Source of the DNA: Valencia hispanica
Taxonomy: Eukaryota > Chordata > Actinopteri > Cyprinodontiformes > Valenciidae
DNA length: 64,000 bases
Assembly: GCA_963556495.2 (NCBI GenBank)
Contig: OY747713.1
Span: forward strand, 49,814,224-49,878,223
Direction: 5' to 3'
The position numbers were made by a program, and so were the translations under genes. Of this stretch, positions 46,953 to 57,041 are shown one piece after another. The notes under the pieces were generated by a model. The model was given only the letters and a program-made list of their open reading frames with translations. It was not told where the DNA came from and did no database searches. Position 1 is the first letter of the stretch, and each line of letters begins with the position of its first letter.

Positions 46953-47843
46953 CCCCTTAAGCGACGAAATCACAAGATTGCGACAAACAACATTCCTGAA
47001 TTTAACAAGCCACTGCTGCAAATATTATCCCTTATGTAATTACTACTTTACACCAAAAAATGGCAGACATCTATAACTTCAATCTGAGCAACATTTGTGG
47101 GTATGTTATCATGGAGATTTTTGGAGTATTTAAAGGTTGAAGTCGAGGAGTCATAGTAGTAGAGCGTAGAGAGAGATAATTGTAGAGAGAAAACTTTCTA
47201 TGGTGAGAGGTCTGTTCACAGCTGATGAAGCACTTCATCCAGTAATTGCTGATTCAGATTCTGAGGAAGAATATTCACTTTCTGATGAATATATCCAGTC
47301 ATCCAAAGAGACAAAAAGTGTTTCAGTGCGTAGTGACAGCCAGTCCGTTCGCCATGATAATCCACAAGTCGCGTATAATGGGCTCAAGGCACAGCTTCAG
47401 CTTGTCTGGGGTGGGAGCCGGTAGCAGTGGGGTTCAAAACACCGCAGCTGCTTCTGATAGCCATGATGGTACACAATCAGCACATAAAGTGCCCGATGCT
47501 CTGCTTCAACGGAGAAGGGGAGGGGCAGGCGGTAGCAAAGGGGGTCAAAATACTGCTGTTTCTACAGCACGCAGCAACATCGAGGCTGTTAGCCATGAGT
47601 CTCCACAAGCAGCACATATCTGGCCCGATGCTTTGCTCCACCGTGTCCGGGGTATGAGAACGCGACATAGTGGCGGTAGTAGAGGTTTTTAAAACACCTC
47701 TAATGGTAACAAAGGAGACAGGAGTGTAAAAACCCACGGAAATAGCAGCAGACGCTGGAGAAACCGAGGGAGAAAATCCAAAATACACTGCTAATAGCAG
47801 AAGAGGCAGCAGGGTTGTAGGCCTACATGATCCTGCTCTAAAA

Positions 47844-47850
<7 letters not shown>
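46953..47850 (+). mobile_element. piggyBac-like element, 5' part only
   Basis: TTAA (46949-46952) is followed by CCCCTTAAGCGACGAAATCA, the CCCT-type start expected of piggyBac-like termini. About 250 bp later an acidic N-terminal coding region starts. No transposase DDD core and no right terminus with TTAA are seen. Sequence identity is lost at the TA microsatellite near 47850. Confidence 0.5.
47200..47692 (+). pseudogene. Acidic N-terminal region of a piggyBac-like protein, with tandem repeats
   Basis: It begins MVRGLFTADEALHPVIADSD and continues SEEEYSLSDE, an acidic start like that of piggyBac-derived proteins. It then carries three imperfect repeats beginning RHDNPQVAYNG, SHDGTQSAHKV and SHESPQAAHIW, each followed by a Leu/Gln/Arg and Gly/Ser-rich segment (DNA starts near 47350, 47459, 47590). 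A frameshift near 47410 separates repeats 1 and 2, and the frame ends at 47692. The catalytic region is absent. The piggyBac label depends on the TTAA/CCCC terminus upstream. Confidence 0.45.

Positions 47851-47875
<25 letters not shown>
47851..47875. repeat. TA microsatellite
   Basis: A run of about 12 TA units preceded by CACACACA. It marks the junction between the piggyBac-like remnant and a Tc1 fragment. Confidence 0.9.
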
Positions 47876-47881
47876 TTGTTT

Positions 47882-48105
47882 TTTCCAAATGGACAACGAC
47901 CTCAAACTGACCTCAAAATTATTTACTAATTGGGTTAAGAAGGACAAAGTCAAAGTATTGGAGTGGCCATCACAAAGCCCTCATCTCGATACCATTGAAA
48001 ATTTGTGGGCGGCACTGAAAAGGCAAGTGTGACCAAGAAGGGCTACAAACCTGACCAACTACACCAGTTATGTCAAGAGGAGTGGGCCAAGATTGTTACA
48101 CACTG
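47882..48105 (+). pseudogene. Tc1-type transposase C-terminal fragment
   Basis: It reads [40 protein letters not shown] and LWAALKRQV before a stop, then RRATNLTNY and EEWAKI-like residues out of frame. MDND contains the second catalytic Asp, and the Glu lies in TIENLW. It is a different Tc1 lineage from the 40-kb copy. No inverted repeats are seen. Confidence 0.85.
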
Positions 48106-48421
48106 GGGAAATGCAAATATAACAGCAGCAAAGTGACACAATTCGCACAAAGATGAAAATGTAGTATATACAAATTCGATTAAGAATACTATACTGTACA
48201 CTAAGGGCAAAATTACAACACAATAAAATACTGTAATGTTATTACAAATGGCATACTTTAGTTCAAGAAATGTGCAACTAAGCTGGATAATTTCTAAATA
48301 TTTACAATATTTACAAAATGTGCATACGTGTAATTGTCCATTAAACAATAGACTATTTACAAAAAGCGATAAAAAACATGCAATTAAAAGAGATGATCAG
48401 TAACAGCAGGAATGTTATTTT
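48106..48421. other. Unassigned AT-rich DNA
   Basis: Nothing is recognised. It directly precedes the 3' end of the minus-strand L2-type LINE. Confidence 0.4.
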
Positions 48422-48876
48422 AAATTCAATTCAATTCAGTTTATTTATATAGCGCCAACTCACAACAGATGTCATCTCAAGGCACTTAACAAGAAGTCAT
48501 TTCAATACATTTAAACAAACATTACAATCAGTTAAAAAGTTTCCTATTTAAGGAATCCCAGCAGATTGCGTCAGTCATTGGCGTGAGGTTGGGCCCCGTT
48601 GATGCAGACTTTCCAACCACAGCAATCCTTCAGCAATCCCTCATACTGAGCAAGCATGTAGCGACGGTGGAGAGGAAAAACTCCCCTTTAACAGGAAGAA
48701 ACCTCCAACAGAACCAGGCTCAGTAGGAGCGGCCATCTGCCACGACCGTCTGGGGGTTTGAGAAGACAGAGCAGAGACACAGAAAGAACAGAAGATCTGA
48801 TATAAGAGAACTTTCTATGTTACAGAAAGTAAAAATTTGATAACAGGACACAGTGGATGTTCAGTTACTGGGAGGA

Positions 48877-51800
48877 TCATCCCAGTCGATGCCCCCCGTC
48901 CAACAGGGCATTGCAGCCAAGCAGGATACCAGAGCAGGTATATCTTCTATGGAGAGAAAAACACTGAGAGAAAACAAAGTTAACAGTCGAAATAACAGAA
49001 TGTACTGTAATACAACTGGAGAGTCGTAGGAGAAAAGGAAGTAGCAGAGTGAAGAAAATTGGTAAGTCTGTCCTCCAGCAGTCTAAGCCTATAGCAGCAT
49101 AACTACAGAGATAGCTCAGGATGACCTTAGCCACTCTAACTATAAGCTGGTTCCACAGGAGAGGAGCCTGATAACTAAAAGATCTGCCTCCCATTCTACT
49201 TTTAGAAATCCTAGGAACTACAAGTAAACCTGCAGTTTGAGAGCGAAGTACTCTGTTAGGAACATATGGAACAATTAGATCTCTGATGTATGATGGAGCT
49301 TGATTATAAAGGGCTTTGTATGTAAGAAGAAGGATCTTAAATTCTATTCTGGATTTAACAGGGAGCCAATGAACGGAAGCTAAAACAGGAGAAATGTGAT
49401 CTCTCTTTTTAATATTCATCAGAACTCTTGCTGCCGCATTTTGGATCAACTGAAGGCTTTTAATGGCATTTTGTTGACTTCCTGATAGTAAAGAATTACA
49501 GTAGTCCAGCCTTGAGGTAACAAATGCATGGACTAGTTTCTCAGCATCGCTCCTGGACAGGATGTTTCTAATTTTAGCAATATTCCGGAGGTGAAAGAAA
49601 GATATCCTAGAAACCTGTTTAATATGGGATTTAAATGTCAAGTCTCGGTCAAAAATAACGCCGAGGTTCTTTACATTATTACTGGGGGCCAATTTAATGC
49701 CATCCAGATGAAGTGATTGACTAATCAGTTTCTGTTTAAGAACTTCTGGTCCAAAGACAGCAACTTCCGTTTTGTCAGAATTTAAAAGCAAAAAGTGTAG
49801 GGTCATCCATGTTTTTATGTCTTCCAGACATGCCTGTAATCTACCTAACTGACTGGGTTCATCAGGATTTATGGATAAATATAGTTGTGTATCATCTGCA
49901 TGGCTGTGGAAATTTATCCCATGCTGTCTAATGATTCTACCAATTGGGAGCATATATATGGTGAACAGAATTGGTCCAAGCACAGAACCCTGTGGAACTC
50001 CACAAGTAACCCTTGAGAGTGAAGAAGATTTATCATTTAGATTAACAAACTGGAATCTATCAGACAAATATGATTTAAACCAGCCTAGTGCTGTTCCTTT
50101 GATCCCTGCAACATGTTCAAGCCTTTCTAAGACAATATTATGATCGACTGTGTCAAAAGCAGCACTGAGATCTAACAAAACCAGAACAGACACAAGTCCA
50201 TTATCTGAGGCCATGAGAATATCATTAGTAACCTTCACCAGTGCAGTTTCAGTGCTATGATGAGCTCTAAAACCTGACTGATACTCTTCAAACAGCTCGT
50301 TACTGTTTAGATGCTCACAGACTTGATTAGCAACAATTTTCTCAAGGACTTTGGATAAGAAAGGAAGGTTAGATATTGGTCTGTAATTCACTAAGTCATC
50401 TTGATCAAGGGAAGGTTTCTTGAGTAAAGGTTTAATTACAGCTATTTTAAATTCCTGTGGTACGTATCCATTTACTAAGGATAGATTCATCATATCCAAA
50501 ATGGGGCCAGGAACCAAATGGAACACTTATGGACACTGGTCCAACATACAAGTGGAAGGTTTAGATGAGGCTAATATTTTTGATAATTCCGAAAGCTCAA
50601 CTGAATCAAAACAGCCTAAGCACAAATGAGGTTCTACAGTTCTTTCCGATACTGGCTCATTTACTGAGGAAGAAGTAATCATGTTTGGGAAGATGCCAAT
50701 GATTTTATTTTTAATAGAATTAATTTTATTTATGAAGAATCCCATAAAATCATCACTGCTAAGAGCTGGGGGAATAGTTGGCTCAACAGAGCTATGACTC
50801 TGTGTAAATTTGGCAACTGTACTAAAAAGAAACCTAGGATTGTTTTTATTTGCCTCTATTAATGATGAAAAATATGCTGTTCTAGTTTGTCGAAGGGTGT
50901 TTTTATACAGCAGCAGAATGATTTTCCAGGTTAAATAGGAATCCTCTAGGTGTGTAGAGCGCCATTTTCTCTCCAACTTCCTAGTATTCTGCTTTAAAGT
51001 ACGCAACTCTTCGTTAAACCAAGGAGTCAGCCTCCTATGGCTAGCCACTTTCTTTTTTAAGGGGGCTACACTATCTAATGCCAAACGCAATGAGGACGTA
51101 ACGCTGTGAACCAGACCATCAATTTCTGAAGGGTTAGAGATAGAATTGCTGCCATCCACTGTGTTACCTAGACACTAAGGAAAGTAAGAATGGAACAGAT
51201 TCTTTAAAAAATTTTACAGCATTGTCTGATAAAGCTCTACTATAATTACATTTTCTTTCAGATTTAAGATGGTCAGTTAAAGTAAATTCAAAAGTTATTA
51301 AGAAGTGGTCAGACAGGACCGGGTTATGTGGGTGGACTGTTATTTCCTCACACTCAATACCGTATGTCAGTACAAGGTCCAAAGTGTGTTTACCCGAGTG
51401 GGTCGATCCCTGTACTTTTTGAGTAAAGCCAATTGAGCCTAAAATAGCATTAAAGGCTGCATTTAGGCTATCACTTTCAGTATCCACATGAATATTGAAG
51501 TCCCCCACTATAATAACGCTATCAGTATTTAATACTAAATCAGATAAAAAACGTGATATCTGATCCAAGAATTGAGAGTAAGGGCCTGGTGGACGATACA
51601 AAACCACAAACAAAAATGGTCTTAATGTTTTGCAACTTGGATGAAAAAAAATTAAGGGTTAGATGTTCAAAAGAACTGTAGCTATCAATTGGTCTGGGAC
51701 TAATTAGTAAATCAGAACGGAAAATGGTTGCAACTCCTCCCCCTCGCCCAGTATTTCTAGGAATGTGAAAATTTAAATGACTGGAAGGAGTTGACCCATT

Positions 51801-52138
51801 TATCCTGACATAATCCTCCTGCTGCAACCAGGTTTCTGTGAGACAAAGGAAATCAATGTGATTATCACAAATCAAGTCATTTACTAACAACGGCTTGAGG
51901 AGAGAGATATTATGTTTAATAAACCACATTTAATATATTTATTTTTCTGTTCAGTCAAAGTTGTATTTATTTTTATTAGATTTCCATAATTTGCTTTTGT
52001 TGGCTTAACTTTTAATCCATTTAATTTTGGCTGTGGGCAAGACACCGTTTCTATAGGGTAATGGGTTGGTAACAGTACAGAAGCAGCAGAGAGGTGGGTT
52101 AAACTACGACTCTGCTTCCTGGTCTGGACCCTGGTTTG
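48877..52138 (-). pseudogene. L2-type ORF2: APE endonuclease and reverse transcriptase
   Basis: It starts directly after the ORF1 stop in the same frame (KCGLLNI near 51930). Endonuclease motifs: CLTETWL (catalytic Glu), GRGGGVATIF, VVLYRPPGPYSQF, VGDFNIHVD, LDLVLTYG and LSDHFLI. RT motifs: IKPLLKKP, NYRPISNLPFLSKVLE, HHSTETAL, VLLDLSAAFDTVDH, CGVPQGSVLGPIL and HADDTQLY, with His for the usual Tyr. Frameshifts lie near 51915, 51640 and 51165, and a TAA at 50527-50529. A 76-bp loss near 49143-49150, relative to the 18-kb copy, removes the C-terminal arm, so the open frame to 48877 is 3' UTR read-through. The element is inactive. Confidence 0.93.
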
Positions 52139-52963
52139 TTAGTGTTTTGGAGGACTAATAAATTTGGCCATATTCCTAGAAAGAAGAGGTGCTCCATCCA
52201 AAGTGGGATGGATGCCGTCTCTCCGGATCAGACCAGGTTTTCCCCAAAATGTTCTCCAGTTATCAATGTAGCCCACATCGTTTGCAGGACACCACCTAGA
52301 CAACCATTGATGGAATGACAGCATGCGGCTAAACATGTCGTCACTGGTCCGATCAGGCAGGGGACCAGAAAGGATTACCGAGTCGTACATTGTTTTGGCA
52401 AACTTACACACCGAAGCAACACTAATTTTAGTGACCTCCGATTGGCGTAACCGGGTGTCATTACCGCCAGCGTGAATAACAATCTTACTGTATTTACGCT
52501 TATCTTTAGCCAGCAGTTTCAGGTAGGATTTGATGTCGCCCGTTCTGGCCCCTGGTAAACATTTGACTATGGTCAATGGTGTCTCTAATGCCACGTTTCT
52601 GACTATGGAGCTGCCAATTACCAGGGCCGGCTTCTCAGCGGGTGTGTCGCTGAGCGGGGAAAATCTGTTAGAAACGCGGACCGGTTGGTGGTGGCCCGGG
52701 GGCTGGGTCCTAGAACTATGCTTCCTACGTACAGTCACCCAGCCGCCCTGAGGTCCCGGCTGCGCGGGCTCTACTGGAGAACAGTTAGGGGGTTCTTTCC
52801 TTGTTGGCTCCACGCTGGTTAATGGGCTTTGGCTATCTGCTGGTTTTTCAACAGCGCAGAGCCGTGCTTCTAATTCTGATACCCTCGCCTCCAAAGCTAC
52901 AAAAATATAACATTTATTACAGTTACCATTATCACTAAAGGAGGCAGGGAAGTAACTAAACAT
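52139..52963 (-). CDS. L2-type ORF1 protein with SGNH-esterase domain
   Basis: It has 274 codons without interruption. Residues 22-40 form a short Leu/Glu/Ala-rich coiled coil ([14 protein letters not shown]), preceded by NCNKC. Residues 45-110 are Pro/Ser-rich. The SGNH-like domain follows: block [10 protein letters not shown] (Ser nucleophile about 118), block [10 protein letters not shown] (about 164-170) and block V RDGIHP (Asp 249, His 252). Esterase ORF1 proteins of this group are thought to bind RNA and lipids in the retrotransposition particle. The true start may differ, as the ATG at 52963 sits within a plausible longer reading. The catalytic residues are kept although ORF2 is dead. 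Confidence 0.88.
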   Translation of the reverse strand: MFSYFPASFSDNGNCNKCYIFVALEARVSELEARLCAVEKPADSQSPLTSVEPTRKEPPNCSPVEPAQPGPQGGWVTVRRKHSSRTQPPGHHQPVRVSNRFSPLSDTPAEKPALVIGSSIVRNVALETPLTIVKCLPGARTGDIKSYLKLLAKDKRKYSKIVIHAGGNDTRLRQSEVTKISVASVCKFAKTMYDSVILSGPLPDRTSDDMFSRMLSFHQWLSRWCPANDVGYIDNWRTFWGKPGLIRRDGIHPTLDGAPLLSRNMAKFISPPKH

Positions 52964-53384
52964 CTGACAGAGAGAGCAAGAGAGAAGAGAAGAGTTAGAA
53001 ACAGGAGAGAGAAGAGTAGCCGCTATGAAGCTTAGCTAACTGAGCTAGCGAGACCTTACCACCCCAAGAAAAGCTGTGTGAAACACAAGGAGTTCCCAAA
53101 ACGTTAAGTACACCACCACAAAACGTGTGTTTTAGTGTGCTTGTGTGTTAAATAACTTAGAAAGGCCTCAGCACAGAGAAAATAAGACCAATTCAAGAGA
53201 GTCTGAACACCAAACAGCTTACAGGGAGCACAACAGTGACAACAGGAAATGACGCAATACGGCTTACCCCCGCCTTTCAGGCTGTCCGAATTTACATTCT
53301 GGCATGAGAAGAGGGTATAAATAACAGCAAGCATGTAAACACTCATTGAGTTTTGTTGGGAGCAGTGACAATTATACAGTCTAA

Positions 53385-54357
53385 AGATCTTTGCACACAG
53401 GGTCTGATGCAAATAAACGGCACGAAATTGCGAAAAATCGAAGGCCGGAAATCGACGTGTTGTGTATGCACACCAGACGCGCTGCGAAATTGCGAATAAA
53501 TTATGAAGATTCTATTAAAAAAAGGTAAGGCGGCAAAACTAAAATCCGCACATCCGCTATCAACAACAGAGAACACCAGGAAGTGAATGTTGTGATGAGA
53601 ACATCGCGGTTGTAGTTAACATATATGATTTTCCTCTATAATCAATCATAACATACACAATAAACCAAACGTAAATTGTCCTATTTAACATGTAGCCAAA
53701 CCTTTTCGACTGTGAGAAAACAAATCACATCTAGCGAAAAAGACGATTTCACGCACTCCAGGTTAATAAGTTAGCGCATCTCGTTTGAGATGTTATGGAT
53801 TTGTGACTATGTGTTTGATTAACGTTCAAGTTTTGTAAACTTTTGTGTACATTTCTGCTTGAATTTCCAAGAGGTGTCAAGTCATGACGTATCGAGAGCT
53901 AATGGCTACACAGCTATTTTGTACACATTGATTTACTTACCATCTTCATATCCAAGTTCTTCGGCAATGGATCGCCACACATTATCCTTATAATCGTTGT
54001 CCTTGTAGTTTTTCTCATTTTTATTAAAGAGACAGGGTTGCTGGGACACAAAAAGGATCAGACGCTCAGCCATGGTGAAGAAAAAATTTGTTACTTCAAT
54101 GAAAGTGACACTTCAATTTGCGACTCTCGGCTCTGATGACACCATCACCACACCTTCTCTGATTGGTCAAGTGTTTATCTGTGGGATACGAGTTTTTTTA
54201 AAATCGACCTCAATCTGAAAATATAAAACTCTCAAATTCGCAGGATGGAATTTCGTCAGTGGTGTGCACGTCCCCATTGACTTGACGTTGATTCGAAAGA
54301 AAATACTGTTGTGCGAATTTATCACACGAAAAAAACGGACCCGGTGTGCAAAGACCT
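53385..54357 (-). mobile_element. PIF/Harbinger-like element with MADF exon
   Basis: The left end AGATCTTTGCACACAGGGTC and the right end GGACCCGGTGTGCAAAGACCT are inverted repeats. TAA at 53382-53384 and TTA at 54358-54360 fit a 3-bp TWA duplication with one mutation: the LINE frame on either side joins into AALRLYN only if the original site was TTA. It is 973 bp. It encodes one MADF exon and no DDE nuclease, so it is an internally deleted PIF/Harbinger-type element. Confidence 0.75.
53941..54073 (-). CDS. First exon of a MADF-domain protein (Harbinger-linked)
   Basis: The ATG at 54073 opens MAERLILFVSQQPCLFNKNE and continues KNYKDNDYKDNVWRSIAEEL to GYED, then a GTAAGT splice donor (53940-53935). 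L-I-x-x-V...P-x-L-F, Y-K-D and N-x-W-x-x-I-A-E-E-L-G is the first half of a MADF domain. PIF/Harbinger transposons carry a second Myb/SANT/MADF-like DNA-binding protein. No following exon was found inside the element, so it is probably a remnant. Confidence 0.72.
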
Positions 54358-54596
54358 TTAGAGCTGCTGGGATGAAGGTTATGTGGTAACGCTTCTTTGT
54401 GCACCTAGGATGCAACAGTCTGTCTCTATTGGAGCTCTAAAGCTCAGCAACAGCTCTATGGATGGGGTAGGAGACATCAACAACAGTGCACTGGGTCGAG
54501 GGGGCATGCTAGGACAGAGCTGGCCTTTCTGAGGATCTTTTCTGCTTCCTCTCAGCTGTAGATAAGCTGAAGCTTTATCTCAGTCTCCTCAGCAGG

Positions 54597-54687
54597 TGTC
54601 AGGAGATGCGGTGTGAAGCATGGACCTAAACGCAGTCGCGTGTAAAGTGTAAGGATGTTTATTGGAGAGTGCTGCTGGTGGAGGAGG

Positions 54688-54718
<31 letters not shown>

Positions 54719-54842
54719 AATGATGATGATGATGGTAGGAAAGGAGACACAGGTCATCGGAAGAGCAGGACAGGATAACAGCAGGACAACACACTATGGA
54801 GACATCGACAATGATCCGGCACTGAGTGAGGGGAAGTGACGA
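54597..54842 (-). repeat. 3' LTR (shortened)
   Basis: The direct repeat partner of 55892-57036. It has a GAT microsatellite at about 54687-54734, which yields poly-His frames on the minus strand. Compared with the other LTR it lacks the segment corresponding to 56940-57036. Confidence 0.75.
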
Positions 54843-55660
54843 GTCTCTGTGGGTAGGCCCCTGGAAGTCTGGCGGACGGCCAGGTGGGCAGTCCCTGAGG
54901 ACCTGGAGGTCTGGCAGCCGGCCAGGAGGGTGGCCCCTGACAGGGCGGCGGTCGGGCGGATGATGTGCCGAACCTGGCGGCGGAAGGCCGGCTGAGCCAA
55001 ATCTGGCGGCGCAGAGGGCGGCTGAGCCAAATCTGGTGGCGCGGAGGCTGGCTGAGCTAAATCTGGAAGCTCAGAGGCTGGCTGTCGACGGCTAAGAGGC
55101 TCCAGTGGCGGGGACGGGTCCTCCATGATCCTCCCTGGGAGCTCTAGCAACGGGGACGGGTCCTCCATGACCCTCCCTGGGAGCTCTAGTGATGATACGG
55201 GTCCTCTATTACCCTCCCTGGGAGCTCGAGCGATAGGGACGGGTCCTCCCTGACCCTCTCCGGGGACTCTCTCTGCGGGAGACGGGTCCTCCCTGACTAT
55301 CTCCAGGGACTCTGGCAACCCATGGGGAGATGCCAGATGCTGGAGAGCTGCCAATGCGATGGCCAGGAAGACCACAGAAATGGTGGAGTTTGAGACGGGG
55401 ACTGGTTCTGAGACTGGCTCACTGGCAGGAACAGACTGGCTGACTGGCTCACTGGCAGGAGTGGGCGGAGCCATTGGGCAGATCGCTGCAGAGAGGACCG
55501 GAGGCGAGCGGCTCCACCCCGGAAGTGGCCCTGCCTCGACGGCGCCGCTGTCTGCGATGAGGTGGTGGGAAGGACTCATGTCATCGGGGTCTGGTATTCG
55601 GGAACAGAACGTCAGCCTTGTCCCAAGGAAGGCGGACCGCTGCTCTGGGTCATCCTCCAT
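54794..55660 (-). CDS. Proline-rich ORF inside the LTR element, unrecognised
   Basis: 288 codons from MEDDPEQRSAFLGTRLTF. The middle is Pro/Ser/Glu-rich with internal repeats: PASEPVSEPVP; LPGRVMEDPSPLLE and LPGRIMEDPSPPLE; and three rounds of PPDLAQPA. The 3' part runs into the LTR. It has no Cys-His knuckle, protease or RT. A different frame from an ATG at 55872 gives MDPALAQEIAALHKNIL, placed where a gag start would be, and stops after about 65 codons, so the long ORF may be the shifted remainder of one gag-like gene. GC-rich sequence makes the opposite strand partly open too. Confidence 0.35.
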   Translation of the reverse strand: MEDDPEQRSAFLGTRLTFCSRIPDPDDMSPSHHLIADSGAVEAGPLPGWSRSPPVLSAAICPMAPPTPASEPVSQSVPASEPVSEPVPVSNSTISVVFLAIALAALQHLASPHGLPESLEIVREDPSPAERVPGEGQGGPVPIARAPREGNRGPVSSLELPGRVMEDPSPLLELPGRIMEDPSPPLEPLSRRQPASELPDLAQPASAPPDLAQPPSAPPDLAQPAFRRQVRHIIRPTAALSGATLLAGCQTSRSSGTAHLAVRQTSRGLPTETRHFPSLSAGSLSMSP

Positions 55661-55980
55661 CTCGGATGTTGATTTGACCGACGCAGCCAGACAGGAAGAG
55701 ACTGAACAGGCAGGCAGGGGTGCTACGTTGGTGGGATCTGATGAGGGAGCAGCGGCAATCTCCTCAGCTCCGGAGATGCATAGAGGAGGGTGAGGAGAGG
55801 CGTAGATCTTGGCAGGTTAACCAAGATGTTCTTATGCAGGGCAGCTATTTCCTGGGCGAGTGCTGGGTCCATCTTTAAGGCTGGATTCTTCTGTCAGGAT
55901 ATGCAGTGTGAAGCATGGACCTAAATGCAGTCTTGGGTAAAGTGTAAAGATGTTTATTGGAGAGTGCTGCTGGTGGAGGA

Positions 55981-56032
<52 letters not shown>

Positions 56033-56093
56033 GCAGGAACGGAGAGACAGGACATCGGAAGAACAGGACAGGATAACAGCAGGACAACACACT

Positions 56094-56883
56094 AGGCATG
56101 GGCCGGTTACCGGTTTCAAGGTATACCGCGGTATGAAAAAGTCAAGGTTTCAAAACCACAAAAACTTTTCCGTCACACCACCCCTGTGGTATAAGCATTT
56201 TTTTTTCATGTGCGTCTCGTCAGGGAGAAAGTGAAGATCCCTCATGAAGCTGCAGCGCGAAGCGCCGTCCCCTCCCCCCGCACACCTGCGTTTGTTGTGA
56301 GTGACAGCACTGCATGCTGTGTGATGACTGAACTTTTTACACCGTCTCTAAGCGGATGTTTGAGAAAACTTCGGTGACCTTAAAAAGCCAGACCGTCACG
56401 GCTTGGAAGAAGAAGGTCACCCGACGTGCAAAACGTGCTTGAGAACCGTGGCAGCCCGAGGAGGCAATACATCAAATATGATTACATATGTTTGGGAGCA
56501 CCACCCATCGTTGTATGCTAAATTCAAGGTAAAGTTAATGCTGTCTTGAAATGAAGGAGCGTGTTAGCGTCTGACATTAGTGAAATGAGCTTGTTACCTT
56601 GGCAGATATGGTAACTACCTAATCTTATATTTTCTTCATCTCTATCCTTAGTAACTTTTTTTAATTGAGGCAGATAATGGTAACTAGCATGCTAATGATG
56701 ATTTATCTTAGCATGCTAGTTAGTTGCCATATCTGCCTCACTAAAAAGTGTTTTTTCCTTAAATAAAAAACTAATACAGACATTCAAAATACACATTTTA
56801 GAGCTGTAATCATAATACCGTGAACCCACCATATTTTTGCCTACGGTTATCATACCGTCAGAATCTCATACCGGCCCATGCCT
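56094..56883 (+). mobile_element. hAT element with BED-finger exon, inside the LTR
   Basis: The ends AGGCATGGGCCGG and CCGGCCCATGCCT are perfect inverted repeats. ACAACACACT flanks both sides (56084-56093 and 56884-56893), a 10-bp match that contains an 8-bp hAT duplication extended by chance or by slippage. Inner subterminal words (GGTATACCGCGGTATG; GTTATCATACCGTCAG) are GGTAT-rich. It carries one BED exon and no transposase core, so it is non-autonomous. Confidence 0.82.
56352..56528 (+). pseudogene. BED-type zinc finger exon of a hAT transposase
   Basis: The frame gives ENFGDLKKPDRHGLEEEGHP, then TCKTCLRTVAARGGNTSNMI and WEHHPSLYAKFK. This is the BED pattern C-x2-C, GGNTSN, H-x-x-x-H (the first His region is altered to YVWEHH). 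A TGA at 56361-56363 sits where BED domains have the conserved Trp, so the exon is dead. It ends at a GTAAAG donor (56529). Confidence 0.78.
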
Positions 56884-57041
56884 ACAACACACTATGTATA
56901 CATCAACAATGATCCGGCGCTGAGTGAGGGGAAGTGACGGGTTATAAAGGCAGAAGGTTAAGGAGGATCAGGTATGGTTGATGGGAGACACATTTGAGGA
57001 CAATGATTAGGAGAGGGTGAATAGGGCAGCCTGACAGCAGG

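Larger units (their letters stand above)
48422..53060 (-). mobile_element. Near-complete L2-type LINE
   Basis: On the minus strand: a 5' region (start uncertain, about 53.0-53.1 kb), ORF1 with an SGNH-esterase domain, ORF2 with endonuclease and RT, a 3' UTR, and a terminal CTGAATTGAATTGAATT at 48422-48440. It is the longest copy of the family that also gives 18.0-19.8, 12.0-13.1, 30.1, 29.0 and 5.2 kb. An esterase-type ORF1p is known in the CR1/L2 group, including a characterised zebrafish L2 protein. ORF2 carries three frameshifts and a stop. Confidence 0.92.
54597..57036 (-). mobile_element. Short LTR element with GCAGG target duplication
   Basis: It begins TGTCAGG at 54597 and ends CCTGACA at 57036, with GCAGG on both sides (54592-54596 and 57037-57041). 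The two direct repeats are 54597-54842 (lacking the last 100 bp) and 55892-57036 (345 bp after removing a nested hAT). They share CAGCAGGACAACACACTAT, a GAT microsatellite and TTTATTGGAGAGTGCTGCTG. On the minus strand this gives a CCAATAAACATC poly(A) signal. The 1.05-kb interior has no pol domain. The element fits a non-autonomous LTR retrotransposon inserted in a LINE. Confidence 0.78.
55892..57036 (-). repeat. 5' LTR, split by a hAT element
   Basis: TGTCAGG...CCTGACA with a GAT microsatellite at 55980-56031. It is interrupted by the hAT element 56094-56883 and resumes at 56894 in exact register with the other LTR (ATG, then ATCAACAATGATCCGG). Confidence 0.78.

Noticed and set aside
48877..49143. 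C-terminal 90 codons of the long L2 frame as a real domain
   Set aside because: Comparison with the 18-kb copy shows a 76-bp loss shifted the frame into the 3' UTR.
55359..55793. 144-codon plus-strand frame opposite the LTR-element ORF
   Set aside because: Overlaps the minus ORF and has only composition-driven repeats (GTGSETGSLAG). The minus strand fits the LTR and poly(A) orientation better.
55832..56119. Poly-histidine and poly-serine frames
   Set aside because: Produced by the GAT microsatellite in the LTR. The frame also enters the nested hAT element.
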